From Pseudomonas akapageensis (GTDB lineage Bacteria; Pseudomonadota; Gammaproteobacteria; Pseudomonadales; Pseudomonadaceae): DNA of 52,599 nt. Position numbers and translations under genes: made by a program. The stretch's first letter is position 1. Each line of letters starts with the position of its first letter. A model generated the notes under the pieces. It was not told where the DNA came from and did not search any database. It saw only the letters and a program-made list of their open reading frames with translations. This document shows positions 8,538 to 16,496 of this stretch, one piece after another. The stretch is taken from NCBI RefSeq assembly GCF_011355085.1, contig NZ_VXCP01000056.1:63126-115724 (forward strand), written 5' to 3'.

Positions 8538-9221
8538 ATGCACGTATTGCTCTGCGAGGATGACGACCTGATTGCCAGCGGGATCGTCGCCGGCCTGACC
8601 GCCCAGGGGTTGACCGTCGACCGGGTCGCTACCGCCAGCGCTGCCCAGGCCATGCTCCGAGCGGCGCAGTTCGATGTGATGGTGCTCGATCTCGGCCTGC
8701 CGGACGAAGATGGCCTCAAGCTCCTGCAGCGCCTGCGTCAGCAGGGAGAGGTTCTGCCCGTGCTGATTCTTACCGCGCGCGACACCGTCACAGACCGCGT
8801 CGACGGCCTGCAATCGGGCGCCGACGACTATCTGCTCAAGCCTTTCGACCTGCGCGAACTCAGCGCCCGCTTGCATACCCTGTTGCGGCGCGTGGCCGGG
8901 CGGGCCGTGAATGTGATCGAACATGGTCCTCTGAGCTACGACCCGAGCAGCCGCGAAACCTTGCTCGGCGGCCAGCCCATCGACTTGTCGCGCCGCGAAC
9001 AGGCGCTGTTGCAGGCACTGTTGCACAACCGTGGGCGGGTGCTTTCCAGCGAACAGCTCAAAGACAGCGTCTATGGTTTTGGCGATGAAGTTGAAAGCAA
9101 CGCCTTGAATGTGCACATCCACCACCTGCGCCGCAAATTGGGCAACGGCATCGTCGAAACCGTGCGCGGGATTGGCTATCGCCTCGGCAGCGCCGAGTTG
9201 CCGGACGGGGTGCGTCGATGA
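8538..9221 (+). CDS. dsbR: Response regulator DsbR, OmpR family
   Basis: A 227-residue OmpR/PmrA-type regulator. The receiver domain has the acidic pocket E7-D8-D9, phosphoacceptor D51 (VLDLGLP), T79 and K101 (KPFD). The C-terminal winged helix (about 125-222) ends with the HLRRKLG and VRGIGYR motifs. It is divergent from dsbD and overlaps dsbS by 4 bases (ATGA). In P. aeruginosa the syntenic PA2479-PA2480 pair, DsbRS, activates dsbDEG in response to copper; the same gene arrangement here supports that role. Phased direct repeats in the 175-base divergent region are likely targets. The ribosome site before ATG 8538 is weak. Confidence 0.88.
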   Translation: MHVLLCEDDDLIASGIVAGLTAQGLTVDRVATASAAQAMLRAAQFDVMVLDLGLPDEDGLKLLQRLRQQGEVLPVLILTARDTVTDRVDGLQSGADDYLLKPFDLRELSARLHTLLRRVAGRAVNVIEHGPLSYDPSSRETLLGGQPIDLSRREQALLQALLHNRGRVLSSEQLKDSVYGFGDEVESNALNVHIHHLRRKLGNGIVETVRGIGYRLGSAELPDGVRR

Positions 9222-10558
9222 GCCTGCGTCTGCGCTTGAGCCTGATCCTGGGTACCGCCTTCGTGGTGATCTGGGCGCTGGCGGCGGCCTGGATGCTGCG
9301 TGATTTGCGCAACCAGATGATGTTCTCCCTGGACCAGCGCCTGGTGGCATCGGCGCGCATGGTTGCCGGTCTGATCGACCAGCTTCCCCAGCCGTTGGCG
9401 AGCAAGGGGGAGGGGACGCACTTGAGCGCCGATCAATTGAGCATCCCCGATGGCATGGCCTGCCAGGTCAGTTCGTTGCGCGGCGAAGTGCTGGCGCGCA
9501 GTCATCACACCGGCGACCAGGCCCTGGATGACCAGCGCGGCGGCTTCCATGATCAAATCATCGAGGGGGACCACTGGCGCAGCTTCACCCTGGCCCGCGG
9601 CGACGTGCGTATCACCACGGCCGACCGCACCCGCGAGCGTGAAGCGCTCAATCGCTCCATCCTGCTGGCTGCTTCGGCACCGGTGCTGGTGGCGTTGCTG
9701 GGCAGCCTGGGGTTGCTGTGGCTCGGAGTCGGCAAGGGCCTGGCGCCGCTCAATCGCATGCGCGATGCCTTGAGGCGGCGCAGCCCCGACTCGCTGGAAC
9801 CCCTGCAAGTCAGGGCGCTGCCCAGTGAGCTGCAGCCGTTGCTGGAAACCCAGAACCAGCTGTTCCTGCGTATCGGCCGGACGATCGAGCGCGAGCGTCG
9901 GCTGACCGGTGATGCGGCCCATGAGCTGCGCAGTCCGCTGACCGCGATCAAGACCCATCTGCAAGTCGCGCGCATGACCGAGGGCGATGCCCGTGAACAG
10001 GCGCTGGCCCATGCCGAGGAGGGCGCTGACCGCCTGCACCGCACGCTCGAGCAATTGCTGCTGCTGGCGCGGGTCGAGGGCAGCCTGTCGTTCGATGACG
10101 GCGTGGCGTGCAGCGCCGGGCAAGTGGCGCGCCTGGCCATTCAGGATGCCAGTCATGGCGACAGTCGGCGGATCGAGTTGCGCCTGCCCGAAGGCGGCTC
10201 CGACGCTCGCCTGGATATGCCGGCCACGCTTGCCGTGGCGGCGCTGCGTAACTTGCTGGACAACGCCCTGCGTCATACCGCAGGTGATGCCCGGGTTGAA
10301 CTTGAGCTGGAGGTTAGCGGTGATCACGCCTGTTTCGAGGTGCGTGACCATGGGCCGGGAATTGCTCCGCAAGACCTGCAACACCTGACCCAGCGCTTCT
10401 GGCGTAACGGCCAGAATGCCGGTTGCGGACTGGGCCTGGCAATCGTCCAGGCCATTGTCCAGCGTTGCGGCTGTTCACTGCATTTCGACAGTCGGGCCGA
10501 TGGATTGCGGGTACGCTTGCAGATGCCACTGCGCGCAATGGCGCAGCAGAAAATGTAG
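9218..10558 (+). CDS. dsbS: Sensor histidine kinase DsbS
   Basis: A 446-residue membrane sensor kinase. Two membrane helices (about 7-27 and 148-171) enclose a periplasmic sensor domain. The phosphorylated residue is H235 in AAHELRSPL; the N box is NLLDN (N349), then DHGPGI (G1), the F box region (TQRFWR) and GCGLGLAI (G2). In the P. aeruginosa DsbS study, as I recall it, Cys82 of the sensor domain binds copper and blocks phosphatase activity toward DsbR; the cysteine here is also exactly residue 82 (codon 9461-9463, in MACQVS). A His pair (H97-H98) lies nearby. It is translationally coupled to dsbR, and about 170 AT-rich bases follow without a gene. Confidence 0.88.
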   Translation: MSLRLRLSLILGTAFVVIWALAAAWMLRDLRNQMMFSLDQRLVASARMVAGLIDQLPQPLASKGEGTHLSADQLSIPDGMACQVSSLRGEVLARSHHTGDQALDDQRGGFHDQIIEGDHWRSFTLARGDVRITTADRTREREALNRSILLAASAPVLVALLGSLGLLWLGVGKGLAPLNRMRDALRRRSPDSLEPLQVRALPSELQPLLETQNQLFLRIGRTIERERRLTGDAAHELRSPLTAIKTHLQVARMTEGDAREQALAHAEEGADRLHRTLEQLLLLARVEGSLSFDDGVACSAGQVARLAIQDASHGDSRRIELRLPEGGSDARLDMPATLAVAALRNLLDNALRHTAGDARVELELEVSGDHACFEVRDHGPGIAPQDLQHLTQRFWRNGQNAGCGLGLAIVQAIVQRCGCSLHFDSRADGLRVRLQMPLRAMAQQKM

Positions 10559-10725
10559 CTATGCTTGTGAAATGGCTTTTTGCTTTCGACTTGATTTATT
10601 CGTATTTACCAACAAGTATTGTTACAGACCCTTTTTTGGCGAGGTGATGCTGAATAGCCTGCAGTAATAAAACGGGCGTTGTACAGGTCAGGGAATGCCT
10701 ACCACCTTTACTGCCTTGGTCATCG

Positions 10726-11205
10726 ATGATGCCAAATAAAAAAATGCGTATTCTCATCGCCGACGAGCATCATGTTCAATTGATGCAGATTGAAAAGATG
10801 CTCAACCAATTGGGCTACTACCGCATTGCGCCGGTGCAGACCTTCGAGGAACTGCTGGCTATCACCCAGAGCGCCCTGGATCCCTTCCATCTATTGGTCG
10901 CCAACACCGACCTTGCCACCCATGCCGGGGTGGACCTGAAGAGGTTCTGTGGTGAGTGCCCGCAAATACAGCACGCCTTGCTCTACGAAACCCAGTACGT
11001 GGTAGTGCCTGCCGTTCCGGCCAGTCAGCGCAAGGCAGTGAGCGTATGCCTGCCGCGCCTGCCGGATACCGAAGCCTTGCATACCTTCATGGATATCATC
11101 GATTCGCCGGTCGTCATCGGCCAGCTGGAGTCGCCTGAAAGCCGTGCGCGTGTACATGCAAAAAGACGAATCACGCGGGTGGAGACGGTGTTCACGCGGC
11201 ATTGA
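10726..11205 (+). CDS. Degenerate response-regulator receiver protein
   Basis: A 159-residue protein resembling a lone CheY-like receiver domain. It begins MRILIADEHHVQLMQIEKML, with an acidic pair at D13-E14 and the alpha-1 helix of receivers. The position where the phosphoacceptor Asp is expected is Asn60 (HLLVANTDL), and the usual KP pair near the end is replaced (VCLPRLPD), so normal phosphorylation looks unlikely unless D62 takes over. About 30 basic residues follow the domain. The start is uncertain: ATG codons at 10726, 10729 and 10744 are all in frame and none has a good ribosome site. It stands alone between dsbS and the ETF-QO gene; its partner is unknown. Confidence 0.65.
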   Translation: MMPNKKMRILIADEHHVQLMQIEKMLNQLGYYRIAPVQTFEELLAITQSALDPFHLLVANTDLATHAGVDLKRFCGECPQIQHALLYETQYVVVPAVPASQRKAVSVCLPRLPDTEALHTFMDIIDSPVVIGQLESPESRARVHAKRRITRVETVFTRH

Positions 11206-11258
11206 ACCGCACATTGAGGGGTGTCGGGCGAGCCAGTGCACACCCGAGCTGATCGAGG

Positions 11259-11295
11259 ACGCCGGGTGCGACCATCCATCGGTCGCACCCGGCGT
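11259..11295. other. Perfect 15-bp hairpin after the ETF-QO gene
   Basis: ACGCCGGGTGCGACC (11259-11273) and its exact complement (11281-11295) flank a 7-base loop, 8 bases past the stop of the minus-strand ETF-QO gene. Neither strand has a U-tract after the stem, so it is not a classic terminator; it may stabilise the transcript end or support Rho-dependent ending. Confidence 0.6.
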
Positions 11296-11303
11296 GGTTC
11301 GGC

Positions 11304-12968
11304 TTACATGTTCGGGTAAGTCGGACCGCCGGAGCCTTCCGGCGCTACCCAGGTGATGTTCTGCGAAGGGTCCTTGATGTCACAGGTCTTGCAGTGCACG
11401 CAGTTCTGGGCGTTGATCTGGAAGCGTTTGTTGCCGTCTTCCTGAGTGACCACCTCGTACACACCCGCCGGGCAGTAGCGCTGGGCCGGCTCGTCGTACA
11501 GCGGCAGGTTGGTGCCAATCGGAATGTTCGCATCGGCCAGCTTCAGGTGGCAGGGTTGTTCCTCTTCATGGTTGGTGCTGGAGAGGAAAACCGAGCTGAG
11601 CTTGTCGAAGCTGAGCTTGCCGTCGGGTTTCGGGTAGTCGATCTTTTTCGAGTCGGCCGCCAGCTTCAGGCAGGCGTAGTCCGGCTTGGTGTCGTGCAGG
11701 GTGAACGGCAGTTTGCCGCCGAAGATGTTCTGGTCGATCCAGTTGAAACCACCACCGACGAGGGCGCCGAACTTGTGGATCGCCGGGCCGAAGTTGCGGC
11801 TGGCGAACAATTCTTCATAGAGCCAGCTGGCCTTGAACGCATCGACGTAGCTGTTGAGTTCGTCGGCACCTTCGGAGCCGGCGAACAGGGCGTCGGCCAC
11901 CGCATCGGCGGCGAGCATGCCGGATTTCATGGCAGTGTGGCTGCCCTTGATCTTGGCGAAGTTCAGGGTGCCCAGGTCGCAACCGATCAGCGCGCCGCCC
12001 TTGAAGACCATTTTCGGCAGCGAGTTCAGGCCGCCCTTGCAGATGGCGCGGGCACCGTAGCTGATGCGCTTGCCGCCTTCGAGGTACTGCTTGAACACCG
12101 GGTGGTGCTTGAGGCGCTGGAACTCGTCGAACGGCGACAGGTAAGCGTTGCTGTAGGACAGGTCGACGATCAGGCCAGCCACGACCTGGTTGTTTTCCAG
12201 GTGATAGAGGAACGAGCCACCGGTGTTTTCGGTGCCGACGATGTCCAGCGGCCAGCCGGCGGTGTGGACCACCAGGCCTTGCTGGTGCTTGGCCGGGTCG
12301 ACTTCCCAGATTTCCTTGAGGCCGATACCGTAGTGCTGGGCATCGGCGTCGCTGTCCAGGTTGAAGCGCTTGATCAGTTGCTTGCCGATATGGCCACGGC
12401 AGCCTTCGGCGAACAGGGTGTATTTGCCGCGCAGTTCCATGCCTGGGGTGTACAGGCCTTCCTTGGGGTGACCTTCGCGGTCGACGCCCAGGTCACCGGT
12501 AATGATCCCGCGGACCACGCCGTTTTCGTCGAACAGGGCTTCCTGGGCGGCGAAGCCCGGGTAGATTTCCACGCCCAGGTTCTCGGCCTGCTGGGCCAGC
12601 CAGCGGCACAGGTTACCCAGGGAGATGATGTAGTTGCCTTCGTTGTGCATGGTCTTGGGCACGAAGAAGTCAGGCACCTTGGTGGCGCTGTCGGCATTCT
12701 TGAGCACATAGATGTCGTCGCGCTTGACGGGGGTGTTCAGCGGCGCGCCGAGTTCTTTCCAGTCCGGGAACAGTTCGTTCAGGGCGCGGGGTTCGAAGAC
12801 CGCACCGGAGAGGATGTGAGCACCGACTTCGGAGCCTTTCTCGACCACGCAGACGCTGATTTCTTTACCGGCTTCGGCGGCCTTCTGCTTCAGGCGGCAT
12901 GCGGCGGACAAGCCAGCGGGGCCTGCGCCGACGATGACCACGTCGAATTCCATGTATTCGCGTTCCAC
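11304..12968 (-). CDS. Electron transfer flavoprotein-ubiquinone oxidoreductase
   Basis: A 554-residue inner-membrane-associated flavoprotein that passes electrons from reduced ETF to ubiquinone, completing fatty-acid and amino-acid acyl-CoA dehydrogenase reactions. The N-terminal FAD motif GAGPAG is at about residues 14-19. The C-terminal [4Fe-4S] cluster cysteines are in YCPAGVYEV and NCVHCKTCDIKDP. I chose the GTG at 12968 (AGGAGA 7 bases before it), giving V/M-EREYMEFDVV as in relatives; an in-frame ATG at 12986 lacks a site. It is divergent from etfB-etfA, its electron donor, with a PsrA-like box in the shared region. Length is typical. Confidence 0.94.
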   Translation of the reverse strand: MEREYMEFDVVIVGAGPAGLSAACRLKQKAAEAGKEISVCVVEKGSEVGAHILSGAVFEPRALNELFPDWKELGAPLNTPVKRDDIYVLKNADSATKVPDFFVPKTMHNEGNYIISLGNLCRWLAQQAENLGVEIYPGFAAQEALFDENGVVRGIITGDLGVDREGHPKEGLYTPGMELRGKYTLFAEGCRGHIGKQLIKRFNLDSDADAQHYGIGLKEIWEVDPAKHQQGLVVHTAGWPLDIVGTENTGGSFLYHLENNQVVAGLIVDLSYSNAYLSPFDEFQRLKHHPVFKQYLEGGKRISYGARAICKGGLNSLPKMVFKGGALIGCDLGTLNFAKIKGSHTAMKSGMLAADAVADALFAGSEGADELNSYVDAFKASWLYEELFASRNFGPAIHKFGALVGGGFNWIDQNIFGGKLPFTLHDTKPDYACLKLAADSKKIDYPKPDGKLSFDKLSSVFLSSTNHEEEQPCHLKLADANIPIGTNLPLYDEPAQRYCPAGVYEVVTQEDGNKRFQINAQNCVHCKTCDIKDPSQNITWVAPEGSGGPTYPNM

Positions 12969-13114
12969 AGGTTCTCTCCTACTCAAGGCTCATCAGTTTT
13001 TTCTAATTGGCTGGTTTGCTGTGTCAGCTTGGGTGCTGTAGCGTCGGCGATGACGAACTACACAGCTTTATCTTTGGCCGCGCATTATATCTATACCACT
13101 TGCCGGGTCCAATA

Positions 13115-13128
13115 CAAACGTTTGTTTG
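13115..13128. promoter_or_regulatory. PsrA-like operator between the ETF operons
   Basis: CAAAC-GTTT-GTTTG exactly fits the published PsrA pattern (C/G)AAAC-N(2-4)-GTTT(G/C). PsrA is a TetR repressor that responds to long-chain fatty acids and, as I recall, controls the ETF genes in P. aeruginosa. The site is 147 bases before the ETF-QO start and 373 before etfB. The rest of the 532-base region (12969-13500) also holds a TTGACCG/CGGTCAA inverted repeat (13189-13214) of unknown meaning. Confidence 0.55.
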
Positions 13129-13500
13129 AATTTGCCGCAGCCCAGTAAAATCAAAGTAGCGCGGCTGATGGATGGCTATTTTGCCGTATTGACCGGATTC
13201 GGTGTTGCGGTCAAGATACGGTCGGTTTTGCGCTCGCCGTAGGCTGATCGTCGGATCCAGGTGCACCTCTAAAAACTGGCGTAAAGGCAGGCTGTAAAGC
13301 CCAAGCCCGACTTGTAGTGAAGTTTACACGTCACGACAACGATTGACTCGCCGGTTTTGCCCGAAATGGTCGAATAAAGACCAATGAGTCAGGGAAAATC
13401 AGCGACCTCGCGATCGTTTTTAGAGGTGCCCTTGTGCCCACGCGTAATCGCCGGGTCCGCCCAGGCGACATTCTTTTCACCGGAGAGTAACGAGGAATCC

Positions 13501-14250
13501 ATGAAGGTTCTTGTAGCTGTCAAACGAGTGGTCGACTATAACGTCAAGGTTCGCGTCAAAGCGGACAACTCCGGCGTCGACCTTGCCAACGTTAAAATGT
13601 CCATGAACCCCTTCTGCGAGATCGCGGTGGAAGAGGCCGTGCGTCTGAAAGAGAAAGGCGTTGCGACCGAAATCGTCGTCGTCAGCGTCGGCCCGAGCAC
13701 TGCCCAGGAACAACTGCGCACGGCCCTGGCCCTGGGTGCTGATCGCGCCATTCTCGTCGAAGCCGCCGATGACCTGAGCTCCCTGGCCGTGGCCAAGCTG
13801 CTCAAGGCTGTTGTCGACAAGGAACAGCCTCAGCTGGTGATCCTTGGCAAACAAGCCATCGACAGCGACAACAACCAGACCGGCCAGATGCTGGCTGCGC
13901 TGAGCGGTTACGCTCAGGGTACTTTCGCCTCGAAAGTGGAAATCGCCGGCGACAAGGTCAACGTGACCCGCGAAGTCGACGGCGGCCTGCAGACCGTTTC
14001 CCTGGCTCTGCCTGCCATCGTCACCACCGACCTGCGCCTGAACGAGCCACGCTACGCTTCCTTGCCCAACATCATGAAGGCCAAGAAGAAGCCACTGGAA
14101 ACCGTGACTCCTGAAGCACTGGGCGTTTCCACCGCCTCCACCAACAAGACCCTGAAAGTCGAAGCGCCGGCTGCTCGCAGCGCAGGCATCAAGGTCAAGT
14201 CGGTAGCGGAACTGGTCGAGAAACTGAAAAACGAAGCGAAGGTAATCTAA
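13501..14250 (+). CDS. etfB: Electron transfer flavoprotein beta subunit
   Basis: A 249-residue cytoplasmic ETF small subunit that binds AMP and, with EtfA, accepts electrons from acyl-CoA dehydrogenases and passes them to ETF-QO. The start MKVLVAVKRVVDYNVKVRV and the signature stretch around VDGGLQTVSLALPAIVTTDLRLNEPR-YASLPNIMKAKKK are typical of the family. The ATG at 13501 has GAGG 7 bases before it; the in-frame extension from 13384 is rejected. etfA starts on the base after the stop codon, so the two genes form a tight operon. The gene is divergent from the ETF-QO gene. Confidence 0.96.
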   Translation: MKVLVAVKRVVDYNVKVRVKADNSGVDLANVKMSMNPFCEIAVEEAVRLKEKGVATEIVVVSVGPSTAQEQLRTALALGADRAILVEAADDLSSLAVAKLLKAVVDKEQPQLVILGKQAIDSDNNQTGQMLAALSGYAQGTFASKVEIAGDKVNVTREVDGGLQTVSLALPAIVTTDLRLNEPRYASLPNIMKAKKKPLETVTPEALGVSTASTNKTLKVEAPAARSAGIKVKSVAELVEKLKNEAKVI

Positions 14251-15180
14251 ATGACTATCCTGGTTATCGCTGAACACGAAAATGGTGCAGTTGCCCCGGC
14301 AACCCTGAACACCGTTGCTGCAGCCGCGAAAATCGGTGGCGACATTCACGTGCTGGTGGCCGGTGCCGGTGTTGGCGCTGTGGCCGAAGCCGCTGCAAAA
14401 ATTGCTGGCGTTGCCAAGGTACTGGTTGCCGATAACGCAGCCTATGCCCACCAACTGCCGGAAAACGTGGCTCCACTGGTAGCTGGCCTGGGCGCTGCCT
14501 ACAGCCACATCCTGGCTCCGGCGACCTCCAACGGCAAAAACATCCTGCCACGCGTTGCCGCGCAGCTGGACGTTGACCAGATCTCCGAGATCATCGCCGT
14601 TGAATCGGCCGACACCTTCAAGCGCCCGATCTATGCCGGTAACGCCATTGCCACTGTGCAATCGAGCGCTGCGGTCAAGGTCATCACCGTTCGTGCCACC
14701 GGCTTCGACGCCGTTGCCGCAGAAGGTGGTTCGGCTGCCGTTGAGCAGGTTGCTGCTGCCCACGACGCGGGCAAATCGTCCTTCGTCGGCGAAGAGCTGG
14801 CCAAGTCCGACCGTCCTGAGCTGACCGCTGCCAAGATCGTCGTTTCCGGCGGCCGTGGCATGCAGAACGGCGACAACTTCAAGCACCTGTACGCCCTGGC
14901 CGACAAGCTGGGCGCTGCCGTCGGCGCTTCGCGCGCTGCGGTCGACGCAGGTTTCGTACCGAACGACATGCAGGTCGGTCAGACCGGCAAGATCGTTGCG
15001 CCACAGCTGTACATCGCCGTCGGTATCTCCGGCGCGATCCAGCACCTGGCCGGCATGAAAGACTCCAAGGTGATCGTTGCGATCAACAAGGATGAAGAAG
15101 CGCCGATCTTCCAGGTGGCCGACTACGGCCTGGTGGCTGACCTGTTCGAAGCCATCCCTGAGCTGGAGAAGCTGGTTTAA
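14251..15180 (+). CDS. etfA: Electron transfer flavoprotein alpha subunit
   Basis: A 309-residue ETF large subunit carrying the redox FAD. The FAD-binding C-terminal domain shows VVSGGRGM (about residue 195), GASRAAVDAGF, QVGQTGKIVAPQLYIAVGIS and the final AVAINKD-like segment. The N-terminal domain pairs with EtfB. It starts directly after the etfB stop with no spacer, so expression is coupled. A row of three hairpins ending in a U-tract follows (15203-15281). Length and domain order are normal. Confidence 0.96.
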   Translation: MTILVIAEHENGAVAPATLNTVAAAAKIGGDIHVLVAGAGVGAVAEAAAKIAGVAKVLVADNAAYAHQLPENVAPLVAGLGAAYSHILAPATSNGKNILPRVAAQLDVDQISEIIAVESADTFKRPIYAGNAIATVQSSAAVKVITVRATGFDAVAAEGGSAAVEQVAAAHDAGKSSFVGEELAKSDRPELTAAKIVVSGGRGMQNGDNFKHLYALADKLGAAVGASRAAVDAGFVPNDMQVGQTGKIVAPQLYIAVGISGAIQHLAGMKDSKVIVAINKDEEAPIFQVADYGLVADLFEAIPELEKLV

Positions 15181-15202
15181 TCCAGCGTCTTCACATATAA
15201 AG

Positions 15203-15281
15203 AGCCCGATCATTTCGGGCTGTGAAAGTGCGGCAGTGATCTGCCGCATTTTCGACAGCCCGGAGTCATCGGGCTTTTTTA
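15203..15281 (+). terminator. Triple hairpin terminator after etfA
   Basis: Three hairpins in series: AGCCCGA/TCGGGCT (15203-15221), TGCGGCAG/CTGCCGCA (15229-15248, perfect 8 bp, loop TGAT) and AGCCCG/CGGGCT (15257-15275), the last followed by a T run. The final hairpin is a rho-independent terminator. The first and third stems share AGCCCG, so alternative pairing is possible. Confidence 0.8.
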
Positions 15282-15308
15282 TTGGTCTGTGCTGCAAGGG
15301 AATTTTGC

Positions 15309-16133
15309 ATGGGAAGGCTTGGCCGGATGAAGGCTGTATTGTTGCTCGGCGTTGCCTTGGTGCCGTCGCTGGCATTGGCGGTGGGCAAGTGCGAGCGCCT
15401 GGTCGCTACCGGTAATCCGGATACGCCGCCGTATCTGTGGCGAGACCCCCAGGACCCCAAGCATTTGATTGGCGCCAGTGCTGACCTGCTTGCACAGGTC
15501 GCCGGCGAGCTTGGCCTGAAGATCGAAGTGCTCTACGGCGGCAAGGCAGGAGAAGCGCTGGAAGAAGTGCGTAGCGGACGCATGGATCTGCAGGTGGGCA
15601 TGCCGCTGGAAAACGGCCAGCTGGAATCGCTGGATTTCATTCATCCGGCGCTGTTGCACAATGACTACCTGGTCTGGACCCGGCACGACTCGACCCTGGT
15701 CTACAACACGCTGGCCGACCTGCACGGGCACCCGGGTGCCGTGTCGCAAAAATCCCGTTTGACCCCTGAATTCGAGGCCGTGGCCAAAGGCAGTTTGAAT
15801 CTGGTGCCTGTCGATAATCTGACCCAGGGCTTTCAGAAGCTTTTGCTCGGTCAGGTCGACTATGTGCTGGCCGGCCGCTACACGGGCGCCGCTCTGGCGC
15901 AGTCGCTGGGCATGAGCAATGACCTGGTGGCACGCGGGCTGCCGCTCGATCGTCCTGGCCTGTACCTGGCGCTGTCGCACAACTCTGCCTGCAATGATCC
16001 CTGGTTGCGCGGACAGCTGGCAAAAAAAATGACAGAATTGCCCGCGTCCGGGCTGACCGAGGCCGTGTTGCAGCGCAATGTCGAGCGTTGGCAAGCGCAA
16101 GTGCAGCAACCGACTGGCGCCCCTAAACAGTAG
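15309..16133 (+). CDS. Periplasmic solute-binding protein, family 3-like
   Basis: A 274-residue exported binding protein. A signal peptide (AVLLLGVALVPSLALA) is followed by PYLWRDPQDPKHLIGASADLL and the motif VRSGRMDLQVGMPLENG, as in amino-acid-type binding proteins. It has no transporter partners. It is followed after 9 bases by a DUF4398 lipoprotein and then an OmpA-like lipoprotein, so it probably belongs to an envelope operon and may act in sensing or stress rather than uptake. ATG 15309 has AAGGGA 7 bases before it; ATG 15327 (MKAVLL) is a possible alternative. Confidence 0.78.
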   Translation: MGRLGRMKAVLLLGVALVPSLALAVGKCERLVATGNPDTPPYLWRDPQDPKHLIGASADLLAQVAGELGLKIEVLYGGKAGEALEEVRSGRMDLQVGMPLENGQLESLDFIHPALLHNDYLVWTRHDSTLVYNTLADLHGHPGAVSQKSRLTPEFEAVAKGSLNLVPVDNLTQGFQKLLLGQVDYVLAGRYTGAALAQSLGMSNDLVARGLPLDRPGLYLALSHNSACNDPWLRGQLAKKMTELPASGLTEAVLQRNVERWQAQVQQPTGAPKQ

Positions 16134-16142
16134 GAATAACTT

Positions 16143-16496
16143 TTGAGAATTCAATCCCTTTGCGCCGCCCTGGCGATCCTGGCCCTGGCCGGATGTGCCG
16201 CAGATCCGGCGCCGACCGAGCAGTTTCGCCTGACCGAACAGGCACTCGAGCAGGCCAAGGCGGTCGGTGCCACCGATGACGTGCCGGAATTGAAACTGGC
16301 CGAACAAAAGTTCACCCGTGCGCAAGGCAGCATGGCTGACCAGTCCTTCAAGAATGCTCGCATGCGGGCCGAGCAGGCCGAGCTCGATGCGCGCCTGGCC
16401 GAAGCGCGCGTCCTGACGCAGAAGAGCCAGGAGCAGTTGACGGCGCTCGATGCCCGGATCATTCGCCTGCGCAAGCAGTTGGGGGAAGTGCAGTGA
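16143..16496 (+). CDS. DUF4398 lipoprotein
   Basis: A 117-residue predicted lipoprotein. The signal peptide ends with the lipobox LAGC, so lipidation is at C18; the residues after it are AADP. The mature part is a charged helical coil rich in E, A, Q and K, with heptad-like spacing, matching DUF4398. The start codon is TTG (16143) with AGGAATAAC before it. Its stop overlaps the GTG start of the OmpA-like gene by 4 bases, so the two are coupled. Function is unknown; a role in the outer-membrane/peptidoglycan space is inferred from the neighbour. Confidence 0.82.
   Translation: MRIQSLCAALAILALAGCAADPAPTEQFRLTEQALEQAKAVGATDDVPELKLAEQKFTRAQGSMADQSFKNARMRAEQAELDARLAEARVLTQKSQEQLTALDARIIRLRKQLGEVQ

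Noticed and set aside
10559..10725. Small open frames after dsbS
   Set aside because: Frames of about 70-80 codons overlap the kinase end and have no ribosome site or motif; the AT-rich gap is more likely a promoter region.
11394..13148. Long plus-strand open frame opposite the ETF-QO gene
   Set aside because: The minus strand encodes a complete, motif-rich flavoprotein. The plus-strand frame is low-complexity Val/Ala/Gly/Asp, typical of a high-GC codon-bias shadow.
13477..15375. 632-codon minus-strand open frame opposite etfBA
   Set aside because: Antisense to two intact genes; Ala/Gly/Val/Asp-rich without domains.
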